This document shows, piece by piece, positions 43,695 to 53,195 of a stretch of 64,000 nucleotides of DNA. The DNA lies in assembly GCF_030056655.1 (NCBI RefSeq), contig NZ_JASHIE010000008.1, forward strand, positions 1 through 64,000, read 5' to 3'. A program made the position numbers and the translations under genes. The first letter of the stretch is position 1. Every line of letters begins with the position of its first letter. Source of the stretch: Flectobacillus rivi (lineage in GTDB: Bacteria; Bacteroidota; Bacteroidia; Cytophagales; Spirosomataceae). Below the pieces are notes generated by a model. The model was not told the DNA's origin. It saw only the letters and a list, made by a program, of their open reading frames with translations, and made no database searches.

Positions 43695-43728
43695 AAAAAG
43701 CGTTGCGACTCTGTTTGTAACGCTTTTT
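43695..43728 (+). terminator. Intrinsic terminator of the small lipoprotein gene
   Basis: AAAAAGCGTT (43695-43704) pairs with AACGCTTTTT (43719-43728), with a T-rich tail in both directions. Confidence 0.85.
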
Positions 43729-43791
43729 AGTTAGAAGGGTACTAGGGCTTCAACCTATCCTTTTCTATTTAACCCCCTCTTTTTTATAATT

Positions 43792-44853
43792 ATGAACATT
43801 GCATTAGTTACAGGCTCAGCTGGCCTTATTGGTAGTGAAGCAGTATCATTCTTTTCTGAAAAATTCGACCTTGTAATTGGTATTGATAATAATATGCGCC
43901 AATACTTCTTCGGTCAAGAAGCTTCAACTGCTTGGAATCGTAATCGCCTAGAAGAACAATTTGCTAATTATAAACACTATCAAGCTGATATTAGAGAAGT
44001 TTCTCAATTAGAAGTGATTTTCAAAGAATTTGGTGCAGACATCAAATTAATTTTACATACTGCAGCACAACCTTCTCACGACTGGGCAGCAAGAGAACCA
44101 TTTACAGACTTTTCAGTGAATGCAAATGGTACACTCAACATGCTTGAAATGACTCGTTTGCACTGTCCTGAAGCTGTATTTATTTTTACATCTACAAACA
44201 AAGTTTACGGAGACAATCCAAACTTCTTACCATTAATCGAAACTGAAACTCGTTGGGAAATTGATACCAACCACCAGTATTTCGAAAATGGTATCGATGA
44301 AAACTTAAGTATTGACCATACTAAACACTCATTGTTTGGTGCCTCAAAAGTAGCAGCAGATATTTTGGTACAAGAATACGGTCGTTATTTCGGTATGAAA
44401 ACAGGTATCTTCCGTGGCGGATGTTTGACTGGTCCAAATCACTCTGGTACGCAATTGCACGGCTTCTTGGCATACTTGATGAAATGTGCTATTACGGGTA
44501 ATCACTATACTATTTTTGGTTATAAAGGAAAGCAGGTTCGTGACAATATTCACTCTTATGACTTGGTAAATATGTTCTGGCATTTCTACCAAAACCCACG
44601 TGTAGGTGAAGTATATAACGCTGGTGGTGGTCGTTTTGCTAACTGTTCAATGCTAGAAGGTATCACAATTTGTGAAGAAATTACTGGCAAGAAAATGAGT
44701 TATAGCTACTCAGAAACAAACCGTATTGGCGACCATATTTGGTATATTTCAGACCTTTCGAAGTTTAAAGAGCATTATCCAACTTGGAACTGGAAATATG
44801 GTTTGAACGAAACTCTCCAACAGATTCACGACGGTATCACTAGCCGATTGTAA
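43792..44853 (+). CDS. NAD-dependent sugar-nucleotide epimerase
   Basis: A 353-residue extended-SDR protein with the nucleotide site VTGSAGLIGSE near the N terminus and the catalytic segment FTSTNKVYGD followed by HSLFGASKVAAD. The sequence around CLTGPNHSGTQLHGFLAYL is like CDP-tyvelose/CDP-paratose 2-epimerases. It converts a nucleotide sugar used for surface polysaccharide. In this spacing the active Tyr of YxxxK is replaced by Phe/Gly-Ala-Ser-Lys (LFGASK), which should be checked before assigning activity. It lies before two glycosyltransferases, with which it may supply a glycan pathway, but it has its own terminator. Confidence 0.85.
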   Translation: MNIALVTGSAGLIGSEAVSFFSEKFDLVIGIDNNMRQYFFGQEASTAWNRNRLEEQFANYKHYQADIREVSQLEVIFKEFGADIKLILHTAAQPSHDWAAREPFTDFSVNANGTLNMLEMTRLHCPEAVFIFTSTNKVYGDNPNFLPLIETETRWEIDTNHQYFENGIDENLSIDHTKHSLFGASKVAADILVQEYGRYFGMKTGIFRGGCLTGPNHSGTQLHGFLAYLMKCAITGNHYTIFGYKGKQVRDNIHSYDLVNMFWHFYQNPRVGEVYNAGGGRFANCSMLEGITICEEITGKKMSYSYSETNRIGDHIWYISDLSKFKEHYPTWNWKYGLNETLQQIHDGITSRL

Positions 44854-44860
44854 TATTTTT

Positions 44861-44891
44861 AAAGGACTTAGGACAAACTCTTAAGTCCTTT
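44861..44891 (+). terminator. Intrinsic terminator of the epimerase gene
   Basis: AAAGGACTTA (44861-44870) pairs with TAAGTCCTTT (44882-44891), followed by more T. Confidence 0.88.
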
Positions 44892-45118
44892 TTTATTCTT
44901 TCTATAGATAGTATTTACATTTCAAAAAGCTACATCTTATTTATTTCTACTACCCCGACTACTCCCTAAATCAAAAGATTTACGAACGACATAGCTAGTA
45001 CTCGGACTAATTGATGTATTTTCAGGGTATTTAAGTGGGAGAAATACATAGGTTTGGGGTAAATTTGCATTAATTTTGTTTGATACAAACAACTTATTGG
45101 TATTACAATTAAAATATT

Positions 45119-46075
45119 ATGCCCAATTCCATAAAAATCCTCATTCCTCTTTACAACGATTGGGATGCTTTAGAACTTCTACTTGAACGTATTAAACATA
45201 CCGTTGAGGCTAGCTTTTTTGAGCAACTTTCTTTTGTAATTGTGGATGATTGCTCTTCTATTCCTTGTGATGTAAATCGTTTTGCGGCATATAAACTTGA
45301 AATTATCAGGCTTTGGCGTAATGTAAGTCATCAAAAAGCTATTGCACTAGGTCTTTCTTATTTGACAAAGGAACGCACTTTTGATTATCTTTTAGTAATG
45401 GATTCTGACGGAGAAGACCGCCCTGAAGACATGGAGCGCTTATATGATGCTTGTGTAAAAACGAAGCAAATTGTTTTTGCAAAACGTGCCAAGCGTAGTG
45501 AAGGACCTATCTTTCGAGTAGGGTATTTGATCTATAAAGCACTCTTCGGATTATTAACAGGAAAAGTTATTGAATTTGGAAATTTCAGTATACTTCCCTT
45601 TGAGCAAGCCAAGAAATTAGCTTACGTTTCAGAAATCTGGAATCATTTTCCTGGCGGAGTAATTCGTTCCAAACTGTCATACAACTCTGTTCCTATTATT
45701 AGAGGTACTCGTCTGGCGGGCAAATCTAAAATGAACTTTGTATCCTTGATTCTTCACGGGTTGAGTGCTATTTCAGTGTATCTTGACACCGTTGCTGTTC
45801 GAATCGTCATAAGTTCTCTGGTACTGGTTGTTTTGTCTATTTTAGTGGCATTGGTGGTATCCATTATTCGACTTACCACGCCTTATGCTTCACCAGGCTG
45901 GGCAACAACACTTGTTTCTACAGCAGTAATTGTGATACTACAAGCCTTTTTGAGTTCCCTTTTCTTAGTTTTTACTGTATTGAACTATCGAACTCAAAAG
46001 CATTTTATTCCAGCACTCGAATATCATGAATTAATACAACAAGTAGACTCGACAGAGCTCTGTAAGATTAACTAA
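45119..46075 (+). CDS. Family 2 glycosyltransferase with C-terminal membrane helices
   Basis: A 318-residue GT2 enzyme. The GT-A nucleotide-binding region starts MPNSIKILIPLYNDWDALEL; the metal site is in LVMDSDGEDRPEDM (about residues 98-112), and two hydrophobic segments (about 222-250 and 262-290) anchor it to the membrane. This architecture is that of polyprenyl-phosphate sugar transferases such as ArnC/GtrB and DPM1-like proteins, which load a sugar onto undecaprenyl phosphate. TAAATTTG and TAATTTTG boxes (45060-45078) lie upstream. The next gene encodes a second GT2, 38 bp away, in the same operon. Confidence 0.9.
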   Translation: MPNSIKILIPLYNDWDALELLLERIKHTVEASFFEQLSFVIVDDCSSIPCDVNRFAAYKLEIIRLWRNVSHQKAIALGLSYLTKERTFDYLLVMDSDGEDRPEDMERLYDACVKTKQIVFAKRAKRSEGPIFRVGYLIYKALFGLLTGKVIEFGNFSILPFEQAKKLAYVSEIWNHFPGGVIRSKLSYNSVPIIRGTRLAGKSKMNFVSLILHGLSAISVYLDTVAVRIVISSLVLVVLSILVALVVSIIRLTTPYASPGWATTLVSTAVIVILQAFLSSLFLVFTVLNYRTQKHFIPALEYHELIQQVDSTELCKIN

Positions 46076-46113
46076 TATTATAGATCATTTGCCAAATAAA
46101 TCAACATCATAAA

Positions 46114-46851
46114 ATGAAATTAAGTGTAGTTATCCCTGCATACAACGAAGAGGAATCTATTCCTGAAACACTACGAACCCTGTATGCAACACTAAAAAAA
46201 TACAATATTGACCACGAAATTTGTGTAACCAACGATAACTCAAAAGATCGTACTGAAGAGGTGTTGAAGTCGTTACAGTCTGAAATTCCAACCTTGGTAT
46301 ATTTTACCAACAAAGGTCCCAATGGTTTTGGGTACGCTGTACGCTATGGCTTAGAACGTTTTTCGGGCGATTGTGTAGCAGTTATGATGGCTGATATGTC
46401 TGACGACCCAGAAGACTTGGTGAAGTATTACAACACCATGGTTGAACAAAATGTAGATGCTGTTTTTGGAAGTCGTTTTATCAAAGGTGGAAAAGTATAT
46501 GATTATCCTCGTTTGAAATTATTCATCAACCGCATCGCTAACTTCATCGTTAAACTTGCCACAGGTATCAAAACCAACGATACTACCAATGCCTTTAAAT
46601 TGTACAAGCGTGAAACTATCGAGGGGATTAAACCCTTCATGTCTCCACACTTCAATCTAACGGTTGAACTACCTCTGAAGGCATACGTACGAGGTTATTC
46701 CTATGCGGTAGTACCAAACAGCTGGACTAACCGTAAGTACGGTGAATCAAAGCTTAAAATCAAAGAAATGGGTAGCCGTTATTTCTTTATTTTACTTTAC
46801 TGTATGATTGAGAAGTTTTTCTCTAGAGGTGATTATATGAAGAAAAAATAA
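46114..46851 (+). CDS. Family 2 glycosyltransferase (dolichol-phosphate mannosyltransferase-like)
   Basis: A 245-residue GT2 enzyme without membrane segments. The N-terminal KLSVVIPAYNEEESIPETL and the metal motif MMADMSDDPEDL define a DPM1-like catalytic domain. A conserved NTNDTTNAFKLYKR-like segment (IKTNDTTNAFKLYKRETI) and a basic SWTNRKYGESKLKI near the C terminus are also seen. It transfers a sugar from a nucleotide to a lipid carrier or glycan. It forms an operon with the preceding GT2 and ends at a strong bidirectional terminator. Confidence 0.9.
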   Translation: MKLSVVIPAYNEEESIPETLRTLYATLKKYNIDHEICVTNDNSKDRTEEVLKSLQSEIPTLVYFTNKGPNGFGYAVRYGLERFSGDCVAVMMADMSDDPEDLVKYYNTMVEQNVDAVFGSRFIKGGKVYDYPRLKLFINRIANFIVKLATGIKTNDTTNAFKLYKRETIEGIKPFMSPHFNLTVELPLKAYVRGYSYAVVPNSWTNRKYGESKLKIKEMGSRYFFILLYCMIEKFFSRGDYMKKK

Positions 46852-46853
46852 TA

Positions 46854-46896
46854 CAAATAAAAAGGATGAGGCTTATTGCCTCATCCTTTTTATTTG
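46854..46896. terminator. Bidirectional terminator between convergent genes
   Basis: A perfect 19-bp stem (46854-46872 with 46878-46896) with a TTATT loop, A-rich before and T-rich after, serves both the GT2 gene and the convergent membrane protein gene, whose stop codon lies inside the right arm. Confidence 0.92.
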
Positions 46897-47339
46897 TGCA
46901 AAAGTAGCATTTGTAAAGTACTAAGCTGAAAAAGTGCATAAGTAAGTGTAATGCCCCAAAATACAGCAAAAATGGTCATTGTAACCAGAATTCTGAGCAC
47001 AGGCACCCGAAAAGATAGTGCCAATAATGTGCCACCTATTGGTGTGAAAAACAAGGGCGTAAAGCATGATATTCCCCAAATACCAACTCTCTTCCACAAT
47101 TTTACCGCAAATCTTGTACGGCGAGAAAATAGCTTTGCAGGAGTTTTTCTATATTTTTGTATCAAGCTACGAACACTTGTCCCTATTACCAAGACACTGA
47201 TTACGGTAAGCATCATTCCCAAAATGGTACAAACAGCGGTCTCCCACCATGTCAATTCCAATAATAGTCCAGCAATAGGACCGTTAAAAAATTTGATTGC
47301 AGTAGCCACCATTACCGTAAAATATTTCCCTATGGCCAT
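46890..47339 (-). CDS. Small multi-pass membrane protein of unknown function
   Basis: A 149-residue protein with about four hydrophobic segments and a positively charged loop (YRKTPAKLFSRRTRFAVKLW) in the middle. The second half, GISCFTPLFFTPIGGTLLAL, resembles small integral proteins of the DedA or small-multidrug-export sort, but I do not assign a family. Its divergent partner is the Wzi-like gene at 47418, 78 bp away. Confidence 0.75.
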   Translation of the reverse strand: MAIGKYFTVMVATAIKFFNGPIAGLLLELTWWETAVCTILGMMLTVISVLVIGTSVRSLIQKYRKTPAKLFSRRTRFAVKLWKRVGIWGISCFTPLFFTPIGGTLLALSFRVPVLRILVTMTIFAVFWGITLTYALFQLSTLQMLLLHK

Positions 47340-47417
47340 AGCAAAGTAGCAATTTTGATTCGTGACAAAGTTACAACTCTATCGTCATTTGTTATATATA
47401 AACCTTAATCTTGTTTC

Positions 47418-49175
47418 ATGCAAGCCTTACTTATGTTCTCTAAACGCCTTCTTGGTATCATATTTCTTATTTTTACTGTCATTACTAGCCTCCAAGCTCA
47501 AAGTGTCTTTGTGCCTCTCAATGCTGACTATTATGACCTACTTGATCGCTATGAGATCAAATATGGGCGTTTCTCAAAAACTTTTCACACAGGTATAAAA
47601 CCATACACCCGTAAGGATGTTGCCCAGTTTATCGAAGCTATCGACCAAGACACTAGCCTTCATGCTGATATGATTGACCAATTTAACTTCAATTATTTCA
47701 AAAACGATAACTGGGAATGGGTTTCCGAAGACTTTGGCGACAGCCATAAAGGAATAGGCAAATACTTTTATAAAAAACAGGCAGATGCATACTCCTTTCA
47801 TAATGAGGATATCGACGTACACATTAACCCTGTAATGAATGTCCAAATTGGTTCGATAGCTGGAGGCAATCAATCCTACTATTCCTTAAATACACGTGGT
47901 ATTGAGATTAGAGGAATAATCAACAATCGAATTGGTTTCTATACCTATATGACAGATAACATTTCTAGAGTACCAGATTATATCAAAGACTACGCTGATT
48001 CATTCAATCAAAATATACCAACATCTCCTATACCTATAGCAGGAATGCCAGGAGAAGGGTTAACTAAATATTTTAAACAAGATTTATTGACAACAGACTT
48101 CTTCTCGGCACGTGCCTATCTAACTTTCCAAGCTAGTAAAAATATAAGTATCCAATTTGGACACGATAAAAATATTATTGGTAATGGTTTTAGATCTATG
48201 ATTCTTTCTGATAATTCAGCTCCATATTTATTTTTAAAATTAACCACTCAAATTGGCGCATTTCAATATCAAAATCTCTTTACAGAACTTATTAATCCAG
48301 GTCGTATTCCTCCTGATCAAATATTCCCCAAAAAATATATGGCAATGCATCACCTCAGTGTGAACCTCTCTTCAAAATTAAATATCGGATTTACAGAAAG
48401 TGTGATTTTTAAAAGAGATAGCACAAATGGCGTAGGGGGGTTTGAGTTAAACTATCTCAATCCTGTAATCTTTTATCGATTTGTAGAAAGTTTTCAAGGA
48501 AGTGGTGATAACGCCTTAGTCGGACTTGATTTTAAATACAATTTTGCCAAAAAGTTTTCTTTATATGGTCAATTCATGTTAGATGAATTTATTATAAAAG
48601 AGATTTTTTCCAATTCAGGCTCTTGGACTAATAAATATGGCGCTCAGGTTGGGGTTAAATATATTGATATACTGGGGATAAAACATTTAGATTTTCAAGG
48701 AGAATATAATATGGCTCGCCCTTACACTTATAGTCATAGTAAAACTGGTCTCAGCTACTCTCACTATAATCAAGCATTAGCCCATCCTTTAGGCGCAAAT
48801 TTTTCAGAATTGACTAGTACATTGCGTGCTCAACCATTTTCAAAACTACAACTGGTTAGTAGAGCTATTTTTGCTAATTATGGGGAGGACAGTAATGGAT
48901 CAAACTGGGGAAAAAATATACTTCTCGATTATAATACTCGTAGTCGTTTAGCATATTATAACGATAATAATGGCAATACTTTGGGACAGGGCGTAGCTTC
49001 ACAACATTTGACTTTTGATATAAGAGCTTCATATCAGTTCAAACACAACTTCTTTGTAGATTTACACTATTTACGTAGGGATTTTAAAAGTCAGCAAAGT
49101 AATCTTAATAATGTCACTAATCTTCTTTCAATCGGTCTTCGTTGGAATACTGCCGATAGAGGACAGTATTATTAG
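47418..49175 (+). CDS. Outer-membrane barrel protein, Wzi-like capsule assembly family
   Basis: A 585-residue protein with a signal peptide (LLGIIFLIFTVITSLQAQ) and a largely beta-strand body rich in Tyr, Asn and Phe, ending LLSIGLRWNTADRGQYY. FQASKNISIQFGHDKNIIGN and FLKLTTQIGAFQYQNLFTEL fit the Wzi-like capsule assembly family. Wzi proteins bind surface polysaccharide and attach it to the outer membrane. Codons at 47418 and 47436 are both usable starts. The nearby GT2 and epimerase genes make a polysaccharide role plausible. Confidence 0.75.
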   Translation: MQALLMFSKRLLGIIFLIFTVITSLQAQSVFVPLNADYYDLLDRYEIKYGRFSKTFHTGIKPYTRKDVAQFIEAIDQDTSLHADMIDQFNFNYFKNDNWEWVSEDFGDSHKGIGKYFYKKQADAYSFHNEDIDVHINPVMNVQIGSIAGGNQSYYSLNTRGIEIRGIINNRIGFYTYMTDNISRVPDYIKDYADSFNQNIPTSPIPIAGMPGEGLTKYFKQDLLTTDFFSARAYLTFQASKNISIQFGHDKNIIGNGFRSMILSDNSAPYLFLKLTTQIGAFQYQNLFTELINPGRIPPDQIFPKKYMAMHHLSVNLSSKLNIGFTESVIFKRDSTNGVGGFELNYLNPVIFYRFVESFQGSGDNALVGLDFKYNFAKKFSLYGQFMLDEFIIKEIFSNSGSWTNKYGAQVGVKYIDILGIKHLDFQGEYNMARPYTYSHSKTGLSYSHYNQALAHPLGANFSELTSTLRAQPFSKLQLVSRAIFANYGEDSNGSNWGKNILLDYNTRSRLAYYNDNNGNTLGQGVASQHLTFDIRASYQFKHNFFVDLHYLRRDFKSQQSNLNNVTNLLSIGLRWNTADRGQYY

Positions 49176-49229
49176 GTAATAATAGTGAATTTTGAATTAG
49201 TAGTGTACGAAGGGTTTTGCAAATCATCT

Positions 49230-49328
49230 ATTTCTGATATCGGATTGCGGAAGTGTAATCTACTATATTTTATAAAAAAAGAAGGTGTTTGTTTATGTTT
49301 CCGAAATCAGAAATCCCAAATCTGCAAT
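49230..49328. repeat. Dispersed ~100-bp element, copy 2 (inverted)
   Basis: Read on the minus strand it starts GATTTGGGATTTCTGATTTC and has the TAAAATATAG and ATTACACTTCCG cores of 34550-34654, with the two copies in opposite orientation. It is in the 324-bp spacer between convergent genes, where I see no other gene. Confidence 0.8.
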
Positions 49329-49499
49329 AGTTGGGAATCCTCCGTACAGTACTCAACACTGTGTAGTTATCAAATATGATAAATTGACACTTGACAGGTC
49401 ATTGCTATTTTAGTAATCCTCTTTTTTAGGCACGGTGCTATAGGGGATTTGAAATTAAATGACCTACATTTTGCTCAAGGTAACAAGCCAATCGTTAAA

Positions 49500-51035
49500 T
49501 TATCGCGTATCCCCATAATTGACAACAACCATTGTGGGTGTTGACTCATTATGAAGACGGTCAAAAGAAGTGACGGCATATACATAGCCTCTGGCTCTTT
49601 CGGAAGTATAATCTAAAAAAGTAATATCTCTACCAACGTAAAGAATTTTATCAACTCTGTAAAGGTTAATCTTTTCTGCTTTTTCAAATCGATAAACGGC
49701 AAAATATACATTTTCGTTACCATCTGAAGCTTTCTCTCCTGGTTGCCAAACTAACTTATTCAGTCCATTATCTTTCAACGCAATAACCCTTTGAGGTGGT
49801 TTTGGGGCAATACTATCTTTCCATTTCATAGGAGGAATGATAGCAGGATAATGATATAACGATGCTCTTAGAGAATCTTGAACACCTCCATAATTCTCGG
49901 TTAGGCACTTTGAACTAAAAAACATACCTCCTTGAATATTGGCATTACTTCTGTCTAAGCGAATTTGACTTGTAGCCTCCACATTATTCCAGCCTGACTT
50001 GATTTTATAAATACCGTGACCGATATATAAATGACGTCCATAAGTATGTTGACTCCACCAGTCGGTCAGGACTTTGTAAGGCACTTTAGGGTGACTACGT
50101 TCAAAATACACCTGTGGTACTATATAGTCTACCCAACCTTTCTCTATCCATTTACGCGTATCAGCATAGAGTGTTTGATACGAGGTGGTGCCCGCCTGTG
50201 TTTTTGAGCCTACTTTAACAATAGGGCTATAGTTTTGCCAAACTCCAAATGGGCTAATACCATATTTTACATAAGGCTTTATGCGTTTGATTGCCTCACC
50301 TATTTGTTGAATCAAAATATCGGTATTACTTCTTCTCCAGTCCTCGATATTTCTATAGCCTGTGCCATATTTTCGAAAAGTTTCAACGTCATTTAATTGT
50401 TGCCCTTGCACAGGATATGGGTAAAAATAGTCATCAAAATGAATGCCATCAACATCGTAGTTTTTTACAATCTCAACCACTACTTGCACAATATAATCTC
50501 GTACTTCGGGGATGCCAAAATTCAACACTTTTTGTCCATCATACTGAATCATCCATTCGGGTTTGGTCATACTAATATGCTCAGGCATAATAGAGCCAGC
50601 CCTTTTGAAGGTCGCACGATTGAGGTTTAGCCATGCATGAAACTCCATGTTTCGAGCATGTGCCTCTTGAATCATAAAATCTAGGGGATCGTAAAATGGG
50701 GAAGGAAATTTGCCTTGAGTACCTGTCAAAAACTCAGACCAAGGCTCTAGTCCTTTGGCATAATAGGCATCGCAAGCATCACGAACCTGAACCATTACAG
50801 CATTCATATTTGAACGCTTATGCTCATCCAGAATTCTGATGAAATCTCTTTTTTGTTCCTCTGAATTATATTGCCCTTTTCTGGGCCAGTCTATATTGTC
50901 GACAGTAGCTATCCAAACGGCTCTAAATTCATATTTAGAAGTTAGCTCAGCCGTTCTGTTTTGTTGAGAATGACAACTAGAACATACTAAAACACAAAAC
51001 AGACATACATGGAAAATAATCTTATACATACACAT
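49500..51035 (-). CDS. GHL10/DUF187-type glycoside hydrolase lipoprotein
   Basis: A protein of about 511 residues. The N terminus is a lipoprotein signal ending in the lipobox-like VCSSC. The catalytic region begins EFRAVWIATVDNIDWPRKG, the signature of the GHL10 (DUF187) family, a TIM barrel with VDGIHFDDYFYPYP holding a likely acid residue and YGISPFGVWQNY further on. A C-terminal fibronectin-like or Ig-like region follows (YAVTSFDRLHNES). Some relatives act on peptidoglycan-derived glycan or related envelope polysaccharides. ATG codons at 51059, 51035 and 51029 all read through; 51035 or 51029 gives the best signal peptide. Confidence 0.88.
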   Translation of the reverse strand: MCMYKIIFHVCLFCVLVCSSCHSQQNRTAELTSKYEFRAVWIATVDNIDWPRKGQYNSEEQKRDFIRILDEHKRSNMNAVMVQVRDACDAYYAKGLEPWSEFLTGTQGKFPSPFYDPLDFMIQEAHARNMEFHAWLNLNRATFKRAGSIMPEHISMTKPEWMIQYDGQKVLNFGIPEVRDYIVQVVVEIVKNYDVDGIHFDDYFYPYPVQGQQLNDVETFRKYGTGYRNIEDWRRSNTDILIQQIGEAIKRIKPYVKYGISPFGVWQNYSPIVKVGSKTQAGTTSYQTLYADTRKWIEKGWVDYIVPQVYFERSHPKVPYKVLTDWWSQHTYGRHLYIGHGIYKIKSGWNNVEATSQIRLDRSNANIQGGMFFSSKCLTENYGGVQDSLRASLYHYPAIIPPMKWKDSIAPKPPQRVIALKDNGLNKLVWQPGEKASDGNENVYFAVYRFEKAEKINLYRVDKILYVGRDITFLDYTSERARGYVYAVTSFDRLHNESTPTMVVVNYGDTR

Positions 51036-51287
51036 TCCAAAACACTTACTCGATGCCACGTAAGCAACTCTTTTTTTAGGATTTTAAATCAAAATAAGGA
51101 TATACAGTTCTATTTCAGATAAAGAATTGTGGCAGGAATGCTTGCTGGGAGTTGGTGGCTTAGTTAGAAAAAAATCCTCAACAGCATTATTTTGCAAGTT
51201 ATTCATAAAATGTCAGAATCTTATCCTTTCTTGATTCAATGGCTAAATTTATCCTATGTTGTAGGATTAAAATGAGTAAATGGCAAC

Positions 51288-51325
51288 AAAAAAAGCCCTC
51301 CCGTTACGAGAGGACTTTTTTATAT
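51288..51325 (-). terminator. Terminator in the spacer upstream of GHL10
   Basis: AAAAAGCCCTC and GAGGACTTTTT (51290-51300, about 51309-51320) pair with one mismatched position around CCGTTAC. On the plus strand a T tract follows; on the minus strand an equivalent T run precedes the GHL10 promoter region. It closes the response-regulator gene ending at 51368. The rest of 51036-51367 shows no gene. Confidence 0.7.
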
Positions 51326-51367
51326 TTTTAATAGAAAATATTTCGTCAATATCTTATCTCATTAATT

Positions 51368-52063
51368 CTAAGCATCTACCGAAAACATATAACCAACACC
51401 TTTTAGCGTTTTGATATAATATTCAGGGATTTTTTCACGTAGTTTTCTAATGTGAACATCTACAGTTCTTTCTACCACGTAAACATCGCTACCCCAAACT
51501 TTTTCCAACAATTCATCACGACTAAATACTTTGTTGGGATGATGGGCAAGAAACGATAATAATTCAAATTCTTTTTTAGGCATTACTAAAGATTTACCAT
51601 CGTTGAGTACAGTGTAGTTTACTCGGTTGATAAAAAGTGAGCCTATCTCCAATTTATCTTCAGCCTCTGACTGCTGCGAATCTCTTCTCAAAAGTGCTTT
51701 CAAACGACTTAGCAATGCACGAGGCTTGATAGGTTTTACAACGTAATCATCAGCACCCACATCAAACGCTGCTACTTCGGTGTATTCCTCTGCACGAGCT
51801 GTCAAAAACAAAATGTAGGTATCCTTAAATTCTGACAGCAATCTCAATTGACGAGCCGTTTCGATTCCATCCATTTTTGGCATCATCACGTCGAGCAAAA
51901 TCAAATCTGGTTTAAATTTTTTTGCCACCTCCAAGGCTTGAAGCCCGTCTGTTGCCGAGGCTGTATCAAATCCTTCTTTAGTAAGGTTGTACTCTAATAG
52001 CTCAATAATATCTGGGTCGTCGTCGACCAAAAGGATTTTGGGAGTTGGTAGCGTATTGCTCAT
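51368..52063 (-). CDS. OmpR/PhoB-family response regulator
   Basis: A 231-residue protein. The receiver domain (1 to about 120) has the phosphoacceptor Asp58 (LILLDVMMPKMDG) and the acidic cluster around Asp14-Asp16. The winged-helix output domain (about 130-231) contains LEIGSLFINRVNYTVLNDGK and ERTVDVHIRKLREKIPEYYI. The start at 52063 (MSNTLPTPKILLVDDD) is used because the upstream ATG at 52114 adds a hydrophobic, poorly conserved stretch. No kinase gene is adjacent. PhoB-type regulators often respond to phosphate or envelope stress; the signal here is unknown. Confidence 0.94.
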   Translation of the reverse strand: MSNTLPTPKILLVDDDPDIIELLEYNLTKEGFDTASATDGLQALEVAKKFKPDLILLDVMMPKMDGIETARQLRLLSEFKDTYILFLTARAEEYTEVAAFDVGADDYVVKPIKPRALLSRLKALLRRDSQQSEAEDKLEIGSLFINRVNYTVLNDGKSLVMPKKEFELLSFLAHHPNKVFSRDELLEKVWGSDVYVVERTVDVHIRKLREKIPEYYIKTLKGVGYMFSVDA

Positions 52064-52245
52064 ATATTTGATAATTAGTCGTTGAGCGAAAGTATCATTA
52101 CTCAACAAAATCAACTCACTGGATGCAATTAATTAAAAATTAATCCAATATTACCCCAGCATTAAGTGTCATTAAGTAACGCGGCTAATAACTACTTGCA
52201 CTCAAAAGCCAATACAAAATTAGTTATCTCAATATTAAGGAATTG

Positions 52246-53067
52246 TTAATTCTCACAGACCCTATATATTTCACCCTGTTCGTTGGTGATAATTACTACA
52301 TTTTCATCTAAAAATGCTATAGATTCGGTCTGTTTATGGGGAAAATTTAAACAATAGAGCGGGTTCGAAAAGTCTATTTGGTGTTCTATAATTCTAAAAT
52401 AATAAATCTTTCCATAACTTATTAACACAAATTTATTTTTCTGTGGATTAATGGCTGCCCCTGTTATTGGCGTCCTCAGATTGATATGCGATTTGAATTG
52501 TAAAGTATCAGCATTATCTCCTATTTTTCTCACAAATAAGTCTGTGCCTGATTTATCCAAATTCTTCGTAAAAACATAAATAGAACCCTGTGCAACAAAC
52601 ATAGCCTCTGCATCTGGAACAGTCTGTTTTTCAGGATAATGAATAGGGATTTTTTGTAAAACAGCATCTATCTTTTTGTTTACTTGATAAATACATAAAT
52701 CCCGACGCTGATGCGAATTATTACCAATATCACCTATATAAAGATTCCCTTGCTCATCGGCAGATATATCTTCCCAATCAACATTTTTAGCCTGAGAAAT
52801 AGGATAGGTATTCAGTAACTTTCCAGACAAATCTATTTGATAAATATAAGGGGCACCACCGCTATCATTATGTGTCAATAAGGTTGAATCCTGAGCTAAA
52901 TATACCAATCCAGAGCTCTCATTGACTTGCTGAGGCAGGTATCCTATTCGTTCAACTTTTAAATGTTTTTTTCCTTTCTGAAAACCTAATTCATGAACTT
53001 CATGTCGGTAACTTGCCAACGATGCCTTTAGGTTAAATAAGAACCATAGAATTTTGTATTTGAGCAT
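52246..53067 (-). CDS. SdiA-regulated/beta-propeller-like protein
   Basis: A 273-residue protein with a short hydrophobic N terminus (MLKYKILWFLFNLKASLASY), possibly a signal peptide or anchor, and repeated blade-like strands: QVNESSGLVYLAQDSTLLTH, DWEDISADEQGNLYIGDIGN, and ESIAFLDENVVIITNEQGEI. This pattern is like the SdiA-regulated/esterase-like beta-propeller family of uncertain function. The SGG and ESI segments mark repeated propeller units. It is divergent from the AI-2E family gene. Confidence 0.72.
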   Translation of the reverse strand: MLKYKILWFLFNLKASLASYRHEVHELGFQKGKKHLKVERIGYLPQQVNESSGLVYLAQDSTLLTHNDSGGAPYIYQIDLSGKLLNTYPISQAKNVDWEDISADEQGNLYIGDIGNNSHQRRDLCIYQVNKKIDAVLQKIPIHYPEKQTVPDAEAMFVAQGSIYVFTKNLDKSGTDLFVRKIGDNADTLQFKSHINLRTPITGAAINPQKNKFVLISYGKIYYFRIIEHQIDFSNPLYCLNFPHKQTESIAFLDENVVIITNEQGEIYRVCEN

Positions 53068-53195
53068 AAACTGTTTTGGGGTAATTTGTAGGTTCTCGAT
53101 AATAAAACTAGCTATTTTCAGTTTTTTAAGTATTTTTGAAAATAAGGTTTATCTCTTTTTATTCTCAGGCATCGACAATACTATAATCCATTGCT

